Positions 8,274-15,545 are shown, counted from the stretch's first letter. The stretch is 64,000 nucleotides of DNA from Streptomyces diacarni (GCF_003323715.1 NZ_QOIN01000028.1:372001-436000); one strand, 5' to 3'. Notes: a model not told the origin generated them from the sequence alone. A program made the numbers and translations.

Positions 8274-8747
8274 ATGTCGAGCGCACAGGAGCCGAGCCCG
8301 CGGGAGCGACCCGCCTACGAGCGGGGGACAGGCTTCCTCCTGGCCCGACTCGGTTCCCTGGTGGCGCGCTCGTGGGGCGTCTTCCTCGGCGAACACGGGC
8401 TCACCCAGAGCCAGTACACGCTCCTGGTGGCGCTCGATGAGCAGGGGCCGGTGGGCCAGCGGCAGCTCGCCCGGCTCGTGGCCGTGGACGCCAGGAACGT
8501 CGTGGCGGTGCTGGACGCGCTGGCCGCCCGTGACCTCATCGAGCGGCGCGCGCACGAGGGCGACCGCCGCCGCCGTGTCGTGCTCCTCACCGCAGCCGGA
8601 CGCGCCCTCGTGGCCGCCGTCGCGGGCGCGGCCGACGCCGAGGAGGACCGGCTCCTGCGTGCGCTGAGCGCCCGGGACCGCACCCGCCTCAACCACCTGC
8701 TCCGCCAGGTCTACGCGTCGGACGCGGCCGAAGAGCGCCGCCCCTGA
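8274..8747 (+). CDS. MarR-family transcriptional regulator
   Basis: A 157-residue winged-helix regulator, predicted to bind DNA as a dimer and probably to repress itself and the divergent hydrolase until a small ligand binds. The MarR core is visible: LTQSQYTLLVALDEQGP, a recognition helix region RQLARLVAVDARNVVAVLDAL, and the wing ERRAHEGDRRRRVVLLT. ATG 8274 was chosen over ATG 8250 because 8250 lies inside operator 2, and a TACGGT -10 box would start transcription at about 8274, giving a leaderless message. The effector is unknown; the hydrolase substrate is a reasonable guess. Confidence 0.9.
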   Translation: MSSAQEPSPRERPAYERGTGFLLARLGSLVARSWGVFLGEHGLTQSQYTLLVALDEQGPVGQRQLARLVAVDARNVVAVLDALAARDLIERRAHEGDRRRRVVLLTAAGRALVAAVAGAADAEEDRLLRALSARDRTRLNHLLRQVYASDAAEERRP

Positions 8748-8788
8748 CCCCGTCGTCCCCTTCCCCGGCCCCTGACCCGGGGCGGGCC

Positions 8789-8818
8789 ACCGCCGCCGCC
8801 CCCCCCGTACGCGGCGGT
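8789..8818 (+). terminator. hairpin with C-rich loop after marR
   Basis: ACCGCCGC (8789-8796) pairs with GCGGCGGT (8811-8818) around a loop holding a run of eight C. It sits 41 bases past the marR stop and may terminate marR. Confidence 0.35.
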
Positions 8819-8862
8819 AACGACACATTGGCACTTCGAGCGCGACAAGGCAGTATCGGCCC

Positions 8863-9708
8863 GTGGCTACCGCATCCTCCCCCGGAACACCCCAGCAACC
8901 GTCGACGGACAAGCTCGTCACCGTCGAGCGCCCCGACGACCCCCGTCTCGCCGACTACACGGGACTGACCGACGTCGAGCTGCGCCGCAGGCGCGAGCCG
9001 GCCGAGGGGCTGTTCATCGCGGAGGGGGAGAAGGTCATCCGCCGCGCCCTGCACGCCGGGTACGAGATGCGTTCGATGCTGCTCTCCGCCAAGTGGCTCG
9101 ACACCATGGGCGACGTCATCGACGAGGTGCCGGCGCCCGTCTACGCCGTCAGCCCCGAACTGGCCGAGCGCGTCACCGGCTACCACGTGCACCGTGGCGC
9201 CCTCGCCTCCATGCAGCGCAAGCCACTGCCCACGCCGGAGGGGCTGCTGGCCGCAGCCCGCCGGGTCGTCATCATGGAGTCGGTGAACGACCACACCAAC
9301 ATCGGCGCCATCTTCCGCAGCGCCGCGGCCCTCGGCATGGACGCCGTGCTGCTCTCACCGGACTGCGCCGATCCGCTCTACCGCCGTTCGGTCAAGGTGT
9401 CGATGGGCGCCGTCTTCGCCGTTCCCTACGCGCGCCTGACCGGCTGGCCGCGCGGTCTGGAGACGGTGCGGGACGCCGGGTTCCCACTGCTCGCGCTCAC
9501 CCCCGACGAGAAGGCCGTCCCGCTCGACACCGTGGCCACGGGCGGCGACCGGCGAACGGCGCTCATGCTGGGCGCCGAGGGCAGCGGACTGACCTCGCGC
9601 GCCCTGCGCGCCGCCGACGACTGGGTCCGCATCCCGATGGCCCACGGCGTCGATTCCCTCAACGTGGGCGCGGCCGCCGCCGTCGCCTTCTACGCGATAG
9701 CGAGGTAG
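8863..9708 (+). CDS. TrmH/SpoU-family RNA 2'-O-methyltransferase
   Basis: A 281-residue member of the SPOUT (trefoil-knot) methyltransferases that 2'-O-methylate ribose in rRNA or tRNA. The N-terminal substrate-binding part includes FIAEGEKVIRRALHAG. The catalytic domain has the three SpoU motifs: NDHTNIGAIFRSAAALG, LMLGAEGSGL and IPMAHGVDSLNVGAAAAV. GTG 8863 is the first usable start and no clear Shine-Dalgarno sequence precedes it. The exact target nucleotide cannot be told from sequence; related actinobacterial proteins include thiostrepton-type 23S methyltransferases, but the broader family is more likely housekeeping. It is convergent with the kinase gene, with stops 30 bases apart. Confidence 0.9.
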   Translation: MATASSPGTPQQPSTDKLVTVERPDDPRLADYTGLTDVELRRRREPAEGLFIAEGEKVIRRALHAGYEMRSMLLSAKWLDTMGDVIDEVPAPVYAVSPELAERVTGYHVHRGALASMQRKPLPTPEGLLAAARRVVIMESVNDHTNIGAIFRSAAALGMDAVLLSPDCADPLYRRSVKVSMGAVFAVPYARLTGWPRGLETVRDAGFPLLALTPDEKAVPLDTVATGGDRRTALMLGAEGSGLTSRALRAADDWVRIPMAHGVDSLNVGAAAAVAFYAIAR

Positions 9709-9738
9709 CGCGGAGCGGGTGGAGCGGGCGGGACGCCC

Positions 9739-11214
9739 TCACCGTTCCGCGGTGGGCGACGGCGACGCCGCTGACACCCGTTCGGTGACGTGGCCCAGGC
9801 CGCGGGTGGGGCCCTCGCAGCCCTGGGCCGCGGCGATGCCCAGGGCGACCAGCAGGGTGACCACGACGAAGACGATGAGCCGCTGGCGCAGCAGCCGCCG
9901 CTTGCGGGCCGCCGGGCTGAGCCCCGCCCGTGGACGGCCGCCGCCCTCCTGGCGGGGCCCGCGCGCGGCGCTCTGCCGTGCGCCCGTGGCACGGCCGCTT
10001 CCGGACCGCTCCGTGCCGCCCCGTTCCGCGCCGCGGGGCGGCGGGGGGCCCGCGGGGCGGCGCACCACCCGTTCGTGTCCCTGGCGTCCCCCGCTCCCCG
10101 TCGGATAACCGGCGTCCCGCGCGGGACGCGACATCCGCGAGCGGGCGGACCCCGCCCCCGTCGCACGGGCGGTGCGCGGAGTGGCGGCCCGCGGTGCGCC
10201 CGTCCCCCCGTCACGTCCACGGGCCGAGCCGTCCCGCTGGGTCCGCTGCTGCGCGTGGTCGCGGGCCCGCCGCTCGGCCGACAGCGGCTCCCGCCGTCCG
10301 CCGGGCACCGGGCGCGCACCGGCACCTGGCCGCCCCGCGCCCGCGGCCCCGCCCCCGCCCAGCCCGGCCGCCTCACCGCCGTCGGAGAGCCCGCGCGCCT
10401 CGCGCGCCGCGATCTCCTTGAGCCGCAGCGAGAGCTGCAACGTGCTCGGCCTGTCCTCAGGCGACTTGACGAGGCAGGCGTGGACGAGGGGAGCCAGCGC
10501 CGCGTGCACCTCGTCGAGCTGCGGCTCCTCGTGCACCACCCGGTAGAGCATGATGTCCGAACTGCCCTGCCCGAACGGGGAGTCCGCCGTCGCCGCGTAC
10601 GCCAGCGTCGCGCCCAGCGCGAACACGTCCGTCGCGGGGGTCACCGCCGCGCCCCGCACCTGCTCGGGCGCCAGGAACCCCGGAGACCCGACGGCGGTAC
10701 CGACGTGGGTGAGGGTGCTGGCCCCCGTCGCCCAGGCGATGCCGAAGTCGATGATGCGCGGGCCCTTGGGGGAGAGCAGGATGTTCGACGGCTTCAGGTC
10801 CCGGTGCACGACCCCCGCCTCGTGCACGGCGACCAGCCCCTCGGCGAGCGCGGCCCCGATCGAGGCGACCTGCGAGGCGGGCAGCGGCCCGCCCTCGGTC
10901 ACCTTGTCGTGCAGCGAGGGCCCCGGCACGTACTGGGTGGCGAACCAGGGGCGGTCGGCCTCCAGATCGGCGGCCACCAGCCGGGCCGTGCACCCGCCGC
11001 GGATGCGCCGTGCGGCCGACACCTCCCGCGCGAAACGGGAGCGGAACTCCTGGTCCTCGGCGAGATCCGGCCGGATCACCTTCAGCGCCACCCGCTGGCC
11101 ACGCCGGTCCGAACCGAGGTAGACCACGCCCATGCCGCCGGCCCCCAGGCGGCGGTGGAGCCTGAACGAGCCGACGACTCGCGGGTCCTCTCGCCGGAGC
11201 CGCATCATCGCCAT
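9739..11214 (-). CDS. membrane-anchored Ser/Thr protein kinase (PASTA-less)
   Basis: A 491-residue Hanks-type kinase. Residues about 17-275 form the kinase domain, with glycine loop LGAGGMGVVY, the VALKVI lysine, catalytic HRDLKPSN near residue 137, IDFGIA and the GSPGFLAPEQV activation segment. Residues about 280-450 are a Gly/Arg/Pro-rich linker expected to be disordered. One transmembrane helix (RLIVFVVVTLLVALGIAAA) is followed by a short external tail with no PASTA or other sensor domain. That makes extracellular ligand sensing unlikely unless a partner protein supplies it. ATG 11214 has an AGGTAGGGA-like site upstream. Substrates are unknown. Confidence 0.93.
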   Translation of the reverse strand: MAMMRLRREDPRVVGSFRLHRRLGAGGMGVVYLGSDRRGQRVALKVIRPDLAEDQEFRSRFAREVSAARRIRGGCTARLVAADLEADRPWFATQYVPGPSLHDKVTEGGPLPASQVASIGAALAEGLVAVHEAGVVHRDLKPSNILLSPKGPRIIDFGIAWATGASTLTHVGTAVGSPGFLAPEQVRGAAVTPATDVFALGATLAYAATADSPFGQGSSDIMLYRVVHEEPQLDEVHAALAPLVHACLVKSPEDRPSTLQLSLRLKEIAAREARGLSDGGEAAGLGGGGAAGAGRPGAGARPVPGGRREPLSAERRARDHAQQRTQRDGSARGRDGGTGAPRAATPRTARATGAGSARSRMSRPARDAGYPTGSGGRQGHERVVRRPAGPPPPRGAERGGTERSGSGRATGARQSAARGPRQEGGGRPRAGLSPAARKRRLLRQRLIVFVVVTLLVALGIAAAQGCEGPTRGLGHVTERVSAASPSPTAER

Positions 11215-11624
11215 GTCCGTTCCCTACCTCCGGTGTCCGGCGGGGCGGGCCCCGCCTCCGGTGCCGGGTGGGAGGCCCACCGGCTGACCGGTCCGTCTGA
11301 CGACGACAGCTTACGGACTGCCGCCGCGTGGCGACGATAGGCCGCGCACGCGGCGCCAGACGGAATGTCAGGGCACAGCGGACGGTGGTCAGTCAGCACA
11401 ACGCGCCGTGACCGCGCGCCCGCGCGCCCTGCCGCGCCGCCCCCAAGCCACCGGCCGGGCACGGGGATTGACGGGGCGAAAGCCGGCACGGGGGAAGGCG
11501 CCCGGGGCGTCCCGGCCGGGCCCGCGACCCCGCAGGCCCCGTCGTGCCCGCGGCCCGCGGTAGGGCGGGACGGGCCCGTGGCAGGCACCGCGGAGTGAGC
11601 GAACTCACCCGTGGAGGCGCGCCC
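11215..11624. other. 410-bp intergenic region, no confident gene
   Basis: This stretch lies between the divergent kinase and the micro-gene at 11625. Frames here have poor codon structure on both strands. It should hold the minus-strand kinase promoter, but no convincing -35/-10 pair was recognised. I see no RNA gene or repeat. Confidence 0.5.
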
Positions 11625-11767
11625 GTGCGATACCCCCTGGGGGAAGACCCCGGGAAACCGGCCTGTGCCTCCACCCTGGGGAGTACGCGGCGCGGCTCGA
11701 CGTCATCCTGCGGGAGGCCCCGGAGTCGGTACGCGCGCATGACGCCGCAGGTCACGCCGGTGCCTAA
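11625..11767 (+). pseudogene. 47-residue small ORF readable only with a -1 frameshift
   Basis: A GGAGG site (11613-11617) sits 7 bases before GTG 11625. Frame 0 reads MRYPLGEDPGKPACASTLG to codon GGG at 11679-11681. From there the coding signal moves to the -1 frame and reads EYAARLDVILREAPESVRAH, ending at TAA 11765-11767. The second part has about 80% G/C at third positions and ordinary Streptomyces codons, whereas frame 0 beyond this point uses AGT, TCA and AGG. Re-reading one G at CTG GGG AGT joins the halves exactly. The cause could be a one-base deletion (pseudogene), a sequencing error, or programmed slippage. I do not recognise the protein. Confidence 0.45.
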
Positions 11768-11880
11768 TGTGGTGGTCAAGCGGCGGACGCAGCACTCTTC
11801 CCCTCGGCCCTGGCGGGCCGGGGGAGGCCCCGAGCCCGAGGTCAGACGTCCGCCGCCCCACACGACGACAGGAGCGGATC

Positions 11881-12090
11881 ATGGCGCACACCGCCGGGCG
11901 CACGGCGCCCGCAGGGAAGGGGAAGCCGACGGCACTGGCCGGTCCGGGTACCCGTCCCGGCGGGCGGCGCCATCCGCTGGTGGCAGCAGCCATGGTGCTG
12001 CCGCTCGCCCTCCTCCTCGGGCTGGTCTCCGGCTGGGGTCGGACGGTCCTGGAACAGGCGTCGTCCGTTGCCGGAATGCTGGGGTCCTGA
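11881..12090 (+). CDS. small single-pass membrane protein, 69 aa
   Basis: A basic N-terminal stretch of about 30 residues (GKGKP, GGRRH) is followed by one hydrophobic helix, LVAAAMVLPLALLLGLVSG, and a short tail ending SSVAGMLGS. AGGAG at 11870-11874, 6 bases before ATG 11881, is a good Shine-Dalgarno sequence and decides the start. A hairpin follows at 12176. The function is unknown. The positive-inside rule suggests a cytoplasmic N-terminus. Confidence 0.72.
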   Translation: MAHTAGRTAPAGKGKPTALAGPGTRPGGRRHPLVAAAMVLPLALLLGLVSGWGRTVLEQASSVAGMLGS

Positions 12091-12175
12091 GCGGCCCCGG
12101 GCCCGGTGGAGCGGACCGGGTCGGGGACTTCCGGTGGTTACAGCCCCGTGGGGACGGGGGTGCGGCGGACGGCAA

Positions 12176-12209
12176 GAGGCCCGGGCGGCTGGGGAGCTGC
12201 CCGGGCCTC
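12176..12209 (+). terminator. terminator hairpin after the small membrane protein gene
   Basis: GAGGCCCGGGC (12176-12186) pairs with GCCCGGGCCTC (12199-12209), and inner GCT/AGC pairs extend the stem around a GGGG loop. No gene follows on either strand until 12385. Confidence 0.7.
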
Positions 12210-12245
12210 CGCGCTGTGACGGTGCCCTCCGCGCTGTGACGGTGC
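12206..12245. repeat. perfect 20-bp tandem duplication
   Basis: CCTCCGCGCTGTGACGGTGC occurs twice without a gap (12206-12225 and 12226-12245), starting inside the 3' arm of the preceding hairpin. It is non-coding. Confidence 0.9.
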
Positions 12246-12342
12246 GCGGCGCTTGAGCGGGTTCTCGGCGCCGCGGCGCGGGAACGGATGCTGGCTGACG
12301 AGGTGCGAGAGGTGCGCCGCACCGTGGCGGGGCGGCGGACCG

Positions 12343-12348
12343 TAGGCT
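12343..12348 (+). promoter_or_regulatory. -10 box TAGGCT for the phosphotransferase gene
   Basis: TAGGCT fits the Streptomyces vegetative -10 pattern and would start transcription near 12355, giving a leader of about 30 bases before ATG 12385. No good -35 is visible. Confidence 0.45.
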
Positions 12349-12384
12349 GTGGCGTTCCGCGTAGCCGAGGGGGTTTCCGCGCCG

Positions 12385-13362
12385 ATGTCCGACCAGCAGG
12401 CCGCCGACCCCGCGCTGCCCAGGGCGCTCGCGCGGCTGGTGGGCGCCACTGACGGTGAGGTGCTGGCCGAGCGGGCCGACGGAACGGTCGTACGCGTCGG
12501 GGACCGCGTCGCCAAGGCGCACGATCCGGACGCGGAGGCCGGGGCGCTCGCCGTCCGGCTCGGGGTCGCGGCAGCCGAGCCGTACGCGGGCGTGCTGCTC
12601 GCCCCGCTGCGACGCGGCGGTCCCGTCGAGCTGCCCGGCGGCAGGAGTGCCAGCGTCTGGCCGTACGGGAGCCCCGTGGACCCGGACGATCCCGGGGCGG
12701 CCCCCTGGGAGGCGGCGGGCAGCCTGCTGGCCCGGCTGCACGCGGTGCCCCTCCCGGCGCCCGGCCGACTTCCCGGACCCCTGCCGCCGATGCGGGGCCC
12801 GGCGAAGGCGGCACGGGCCGTCGCCCGCATGCGGAGCGCCCCGGGGGGCACCCTCGCGGCGGCGGCCCGCACCGTGGAGAGGGCGTGGGCATCGCTGCCC
12901 GCCTGGTGCCGCGGCGAGGAGCCGCCGCCCCGCGCCACCACGGTGTGCCACGGCGACTTCCACCTGGGGCAGCTGGTCCGCCACCCGGCCGGCACGGGGG
13001 ACTGGCACCTCATCGACGTCGACGACCTCGGCCTCGGCGATCCGGCCTGGGATCTGGCCCGGCCCGCCTGCTGGTACGCCACCGGGCTTCTGGCGTCCGG
13101 GGAGTGGGAGCGTTTCCTCGGCGCCTACGTGCGCACCGTCCGGGCCGCCGGTTTCCGGGGAGGGCTCGCGCAGGCGGACCCGTGGCCGAGGCTGGACGCG
13201 CCGGCACGCGCGTTGACGGTGCAGAGCGCCGCGCTCGGCGTCGCCAAGGCGGGTGCCGCAGGCCGGGTTCCCGACGAGGCGGAGGAGGCCTGCGTGGCCG
13301 CCTGCGCACGGATGGCGGCCGGTGCCGGCCAGGCCGAACTCCCCGCACACCAGGGGCCGTAG
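12385..13362 (+). CDS. aminoglycoside phosphotransferase (APH)-family kinase-like protein
   Basis: A 325-residue member of the APH/choline-kinase fold that phosphorylates a small molecule with ATP. The catalytic loop HGDFHLGQLV and metal-binding DVDDLGLGDPAWDLARPACW are both present, and an N-terminal lobe with VVRVGDRVAKAH supplies the nucleotide-binding lysine. Nothing in the sequence identifies the substrate, and such genes are common housekeeping or unknown-function kinases in Streptomyces, so antibiotic resistance should not be assumed. ATG 12385 was chosen because GAGGGGG lies upstream and a likely -10 box lies between it and the earlier in-frame GTG at 12349. Confidence 0.85.
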   Translation: MSDQQAADPALPRALARLVGATDGEVLAERADGTVVRVGDRVAKAHDPDAEAGALAVRLGVAAAEPYAGVLLAPLRRGGPVELPGGRSASVWPYGSPVDPDDPGAAPWEAAGSLLARLHAVPLPAPGRLPGPLPPMRGPAKAARAVARMRSAPGGTLAAAARTVERAWASLPAWCRGEEPPPRATTVCHGDFHLGQLVRHPAGTGDWHLIDVDDLGLGDPAWDLARPACWYATGLLASGEWERFLGAYVRTVRAAGFRGGLAQADPWPRLDAPARALTVQSAALGVAKAGAAGRVPDEAEEACVAACARMAAGAGQAELPAHQGP

Positions 13363-13444
13363 GGTGGTGCTCGCCCGGCGGACACCGGTCGGCGTCCGAG
13401 GCCGGCTCTCGGCCACCGGGCACGGGAAGAGAGGGAGCAGGCGA

Positions 13445-13729
13445 ATGATGTGTCCGAAGTGCGGTGCGCCCATGCACACGTACAACCGCAACGGTGTGCA
13501 GATAGAACAGTGCGCCAACTGCCGGGGAATCTTCCTCGACTACGGTGAGCTGGAGGCCCTCACCAGGATGGAGGCGCAGTGGACGCAGTCCGCACCTCCT
13601 CCGCCGCCGCCCGCGGGGCAGGCGTACCCGTCGGGTCCGGCCTGGGGCGCCCCGCACCACGGCTCGCACGGGCACTACGGCCACCACGGCCGTCACGGGG
13701 GCTTCGGGCGGATGCTGTTCTCCTCCTGA
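13445..13729 (+). CDS. TFIIB-type zinc-ribbon protein with His/Gly-rich tail
   Basis: A 94-residue protein with an N-terminal zinc ribbon: CPKCG at residues 3-7 and CANCRG about 20 residues later, followed by IFLDYGELEAL, the usual ending of the zf-TFIIB family. The tail is Pro-rich (a PPPPPP run) and then His/Gly-rich (HHGSHGHYGHHGRHGG), which could bind metal. AGGGAG at 13432-13437 fits ATG 13445; ATG 13448 is an equal alternative. It ends just before a strong hairpin shared with the tRNA cluster. The function is unknown. Confidence 0.85.
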   Translation: MMCPKCGAPMHTYNRNGVQIEQCANCRGIFLDYGELEALTRMEAQWTQSAPPPPPPAGQAYPSGPAWGAPHHGSHGHYGHHGRHGGFGRMLFSS

Positions 13730-13764
13730 CCCCGCTCTTGCCCGCTCTTGCCGGGCGAGAGCAC

Positions 13765-13800
13765 GAAGAGGGCCCCGGCCGACCGGCCGGGGCCCTCTTC
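13765..13800. terminator. 16-bp perfect-stem bidirectional terminator
   Basis: GAAGAGGGCCCCGGCC (13765-13780) pairs with its exact complement at 13785-13800 around a GACC tetraloop. It separates the zinc-ribbon gene (+) from the convergent tRNA cluster (-), so it can serve both. Confidence 0.85.
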
Positions 13801-13806
13801 AGAAGC

Positions 13807-13881
13807 TGGTGGACGATACTGGGATTGAACCAGTGACCTCTTCCGTGTCAGGGAAGCGCTCTCCCGCTGAGCTAATCGTCC
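13807..13881 (-). tRNA. tRNA-Val(GAC), copy 1
   Basis: The minus strand folds as a complete tRNA with acceptor stem GGACGAT/ATCGTCC, anticodon loop CTGACAC (anticodon GAC), TTCAATC T loop, discriminator A and encoded CCA (13807-13809). It is the last of five genes in the cluster, and its 5' end is one base from the 3' end of copy 2. Confidence 0.96.
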
Positions 13882-13882
13882 G

Positions 13883-13954
13883 TGCGCGGTACTGGGATTG
13901 AACCAGTGACCTCTTCCGTGTCAGGGAAGCGCTCTCCCGCTGAGCTAACCGCGC
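13883..13954 (-). tRNA. tRNA-Val(GAC), copy 2, variant acceptor stem
   Basis: The D, anticodon, variable and T regions are identical to copies 1 and 3, with anticodon GAC. The acceptor stem is instead GCGCGGT/ACCGCGC, fully paired, with discriminator A. CCA is not encoded. Only base 13882 separates it from copy 1, so processing of the two must be closely linked. Confidence 0.94.
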
Positions 13955-13993
13955 GTGGGGCCGACAAGAGCCCCGAGGTCCTCGCGGACCCGG

Positions 13994-14065
13994 TGGACGA
14001 TACTGGGATTGAACCAGTGACCTCTTCCGTGTCAGGGAAGCGCTCTCCCGCTGAGCTAATCGTCC
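13994..14065 (-). tRNA. tRNA-Val(GAC), copy 3
   Basis: Identical in body and acceptor stem to copy 1 (GGACGAT/ATCGTCC) with anticodon GAC. The 3' flank reads CCG rather than CCA, so CCA must be added after transcription. Its 5' end is one base from the encoded CCA of tRNA-Cys. Confidence 0.96.
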
Positions 14066-14066
14066 T

Positions 14067-14140
14067 TGGAGGTGGAGACGGGATTTGAACCCGTGTAGAC
14101 GGCTTTGCAGGCCGTTGCCTCGCCTCTCGGCCACTCCACC
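14067..14140 (-). tRNA. tRNA-Cys(GCA)
   Basis: The minus strand folds with acceptor GGTGGAG/CTCCACC, anticodon loop CTGCAAA (anticodon GCA), discriminator T and encoded CCA at 14067-14069. It is co-oriented with the Val and Gly genes. Confidence 0.95.
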
Positions 14141-14174
14141 GAGTGCGGGGGTCCCGGGAGGATCCCCCACATCG

Positions 14175-14247
14175 AGCGGACGACGAGATTCGAACTCGCG
14201 ACCCTCACCTTGGCAAGGTGATGCTCTACCAACTGAGCCACGTCCGC
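14175..14247 (-). tRNA. tRNA-Gly(GCC)
   Basis: The minus strand folds with acceptor GCGGACG/CGTCCGC, anticodon loop TTGCCAA (anticodon GCC) and discriminator T. CCA is not encoded. As the first gene of the Gly-Cys-Val-Val-Val cluster, it should follow the cluster promoter in the 14248-14399 gap. Confidence 0.95.
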
Positions 14248-14386
14248 AGGCGCCCGCACGCGATCGTGACCTGGCGGGTGCCTCGCCTCCGGAGCACTTG
14301 CGTGCCGCGGCGACGTGTTGAACTTTAGCGGATTCCCGGGCCAGCTCAAATTCCGTTTCCGCAGCGTGGCCGCCAGGCTGCCCCCA

Positions 14387-14392
14387 TAGACT
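14387..14392 (+). promoter_or_regulatory. -10 box TAGACT for pabB
   Basis: TAGACT would place the transcription start at about 14399-14400, at the GTG start codon, suggesting a leaderless pabB message. The -35 region is weak. Confidence 0.4.
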
Positions 14393-14399
14393 CGGCGCC

Positions 14400-15491
14400 G
14401 TGTCCGATCTGACCCCGCTCGCCCGCTTGGGCGGGCACCTCGCCACCGACCTGCGCGACGTCACCAGCGACCCCGAGGCCCTCGACTCGACGGGCTGGTG
14501 GGCCGTGGTCGCCGACTACGAGGGAGGGCTGCGCTGCGCCCGTTTCGGAGACGTACGCGCCGCGCCCCTGCCCGGGCCGGTGCCGGGGCGCTGGCGCGGA
14601 CCGGCCCCACAGGACTGGGTGAGTTCCCTCGACCACGCCGCGTACACGGAAGGGGTACGGCGGATCCGCGCGGCGATCGCCACCGGCGATGTCTACCAGG
14701 TCAATCTCTGCCGCGTCCTGTCCGCGCCGCTGCCCGACCCGTCCCCGCGCGCCTGCGACATCGACCAGCTCACCGCCCGGCTCGCCCAGGGCACCCCCGC
14801 GGCCCACGCCGGAACCGTTCGCCTCCCCGCCCACGGCATCGAGATCGCCACCGCCTCGCCTGAGCTGTACCTGGCCAGGGACGGCAGCGCGGTCGAGTCG
14901 GGGCCCATCAAGGGAACGGGGCGCTCCGCGGCCGACCTGGGAGACAAGGAGCGGGCGGAGAACGTGATGATCACCGACCTGGTCCGCAACGACCTCGGCC
15001 GGGTCTGCGTCCCCGGCTCCATCACCGTCCCCGAGCTGTGCTCGGCCGAGCCGTACCGCGGGCTGGTCCACCTCGTCTCCACCGTCCGCGGCGAACTGCC
15101 CAAGGACGCGAAACGGCCGTGGGCACGGCTGCTGGAAGACACCTTCCCGCCAGGTTCCATCACCGGCGCGCCCAAATCGAGCGCGCTGCGGCTGATCGAC
15201 GCGCTGGAGGCGGCGCCGCGCGGCCCCTACACCGGCGGCATCGGGTGGGTCGACGCGGACCGCGGCGTCGGCGAGCTGGCCGTCGGCATACGGACGTTCT
15301 GGATCGAGCGCGAGCACCCGCACGCCCTGCTGCGCTTCGGCGCGGGCGCCGGGATCATCTGGGACTCCGATCCCGAGGCGGAGTGGCGGGAGACCGAGCT
15401 GAAGGCTTCCCGGCTGCTCGCGGTAGCGTCGGGGGAGTACGAGGAAGACAAGACCGCGCCACGGCCGGGGAGCGTGCGCAAGAGCACCTGA
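14400..15491 (+). CDS. pabB: aminodeoxychorismate synthase component I-like (chorismate-binding)
   Basis: A 363-residue chorismate-utilising enzyme that should convert chorismate plus ammonia to 4-amino-4-deoxychorismate for folate. Motifs are GDVYQVNLCR, a GPIKGTGR segment whose lysine near residue 171 is the PabB-type catalytic lysine, DLVRNDLGRVC, and FPPGSITGAPKSSALRLID. It is shorter than full PabB because most of the N-terminal TrpE/PabB subdomain is reduced. The next gene, 54 bases on, encodes the matching lyase, which favours PabB over anthranilate or isochorismate synthase. GTG 14400 has no Shine-Dalgarno sequence but follows a -10 box at leaderless distance. Confidence 0.88.
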   Translation: MSDLTPLARLGGHLATDLRDVTSDPEALDSTGWWAVVADYEGGLRCARFGDVRAAPLPGPVPGRWRGPAPQDWVSSLDHAAYTEGVRRIRAAIATGDVYQVNLCRVLSAPLPDPSPRACDIDQLTARLAQGTPAAHAGTVRLPAHGIEIATASPELYLARDGSAVESGPIKGTGRSAADLGDKERAENVMITDLVRNDLGRVCVPGSITVPELCSAEPYRGLVHLVSTVRGELPKDAKRPWARLLEDTFPPGSITGAPKSSALRLIDALEAAPRGPYTGGIGWVDADRGVGELAVGIRTFWIEREHPHALLRFGAGAGIIWDSDPEAEWRETELKASRLLAVASGEYEEDKTAPRPGSVRKST

Positions 15492-15545
15492 CCAGGCACA
15501 CGCGGTGACGAAGCGGTCCCTTCGGGCTCCCTGAGGTGAACAGCA

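Noticed and set aside
8789..8818. 6C-type small RNA because of a C8 loop
   Set aside because: Only one hairpin with a C run is present; the known 6C RNA has two. A simple terminator is likelier.
11628..11648. TACCCCCTGGGGGAA, resembling a CsoR copper operator
   Set aside because: It lies inside the 11625 micro-gene reading frame and is well explained as codons; no copper genes are nearby.
12385..13362. Aminoglycoside resistance gene
   Set aside because: Only the APH fold is visible; no resistance-specific subfamily motif or resistance context was seen.
13799..14464. Open frames running through the tRNA cluster
   Set aside because: They translate tRNA genes on one strand, and the repeated peptide motifs simply mirror the duplicated tRNA sequences.
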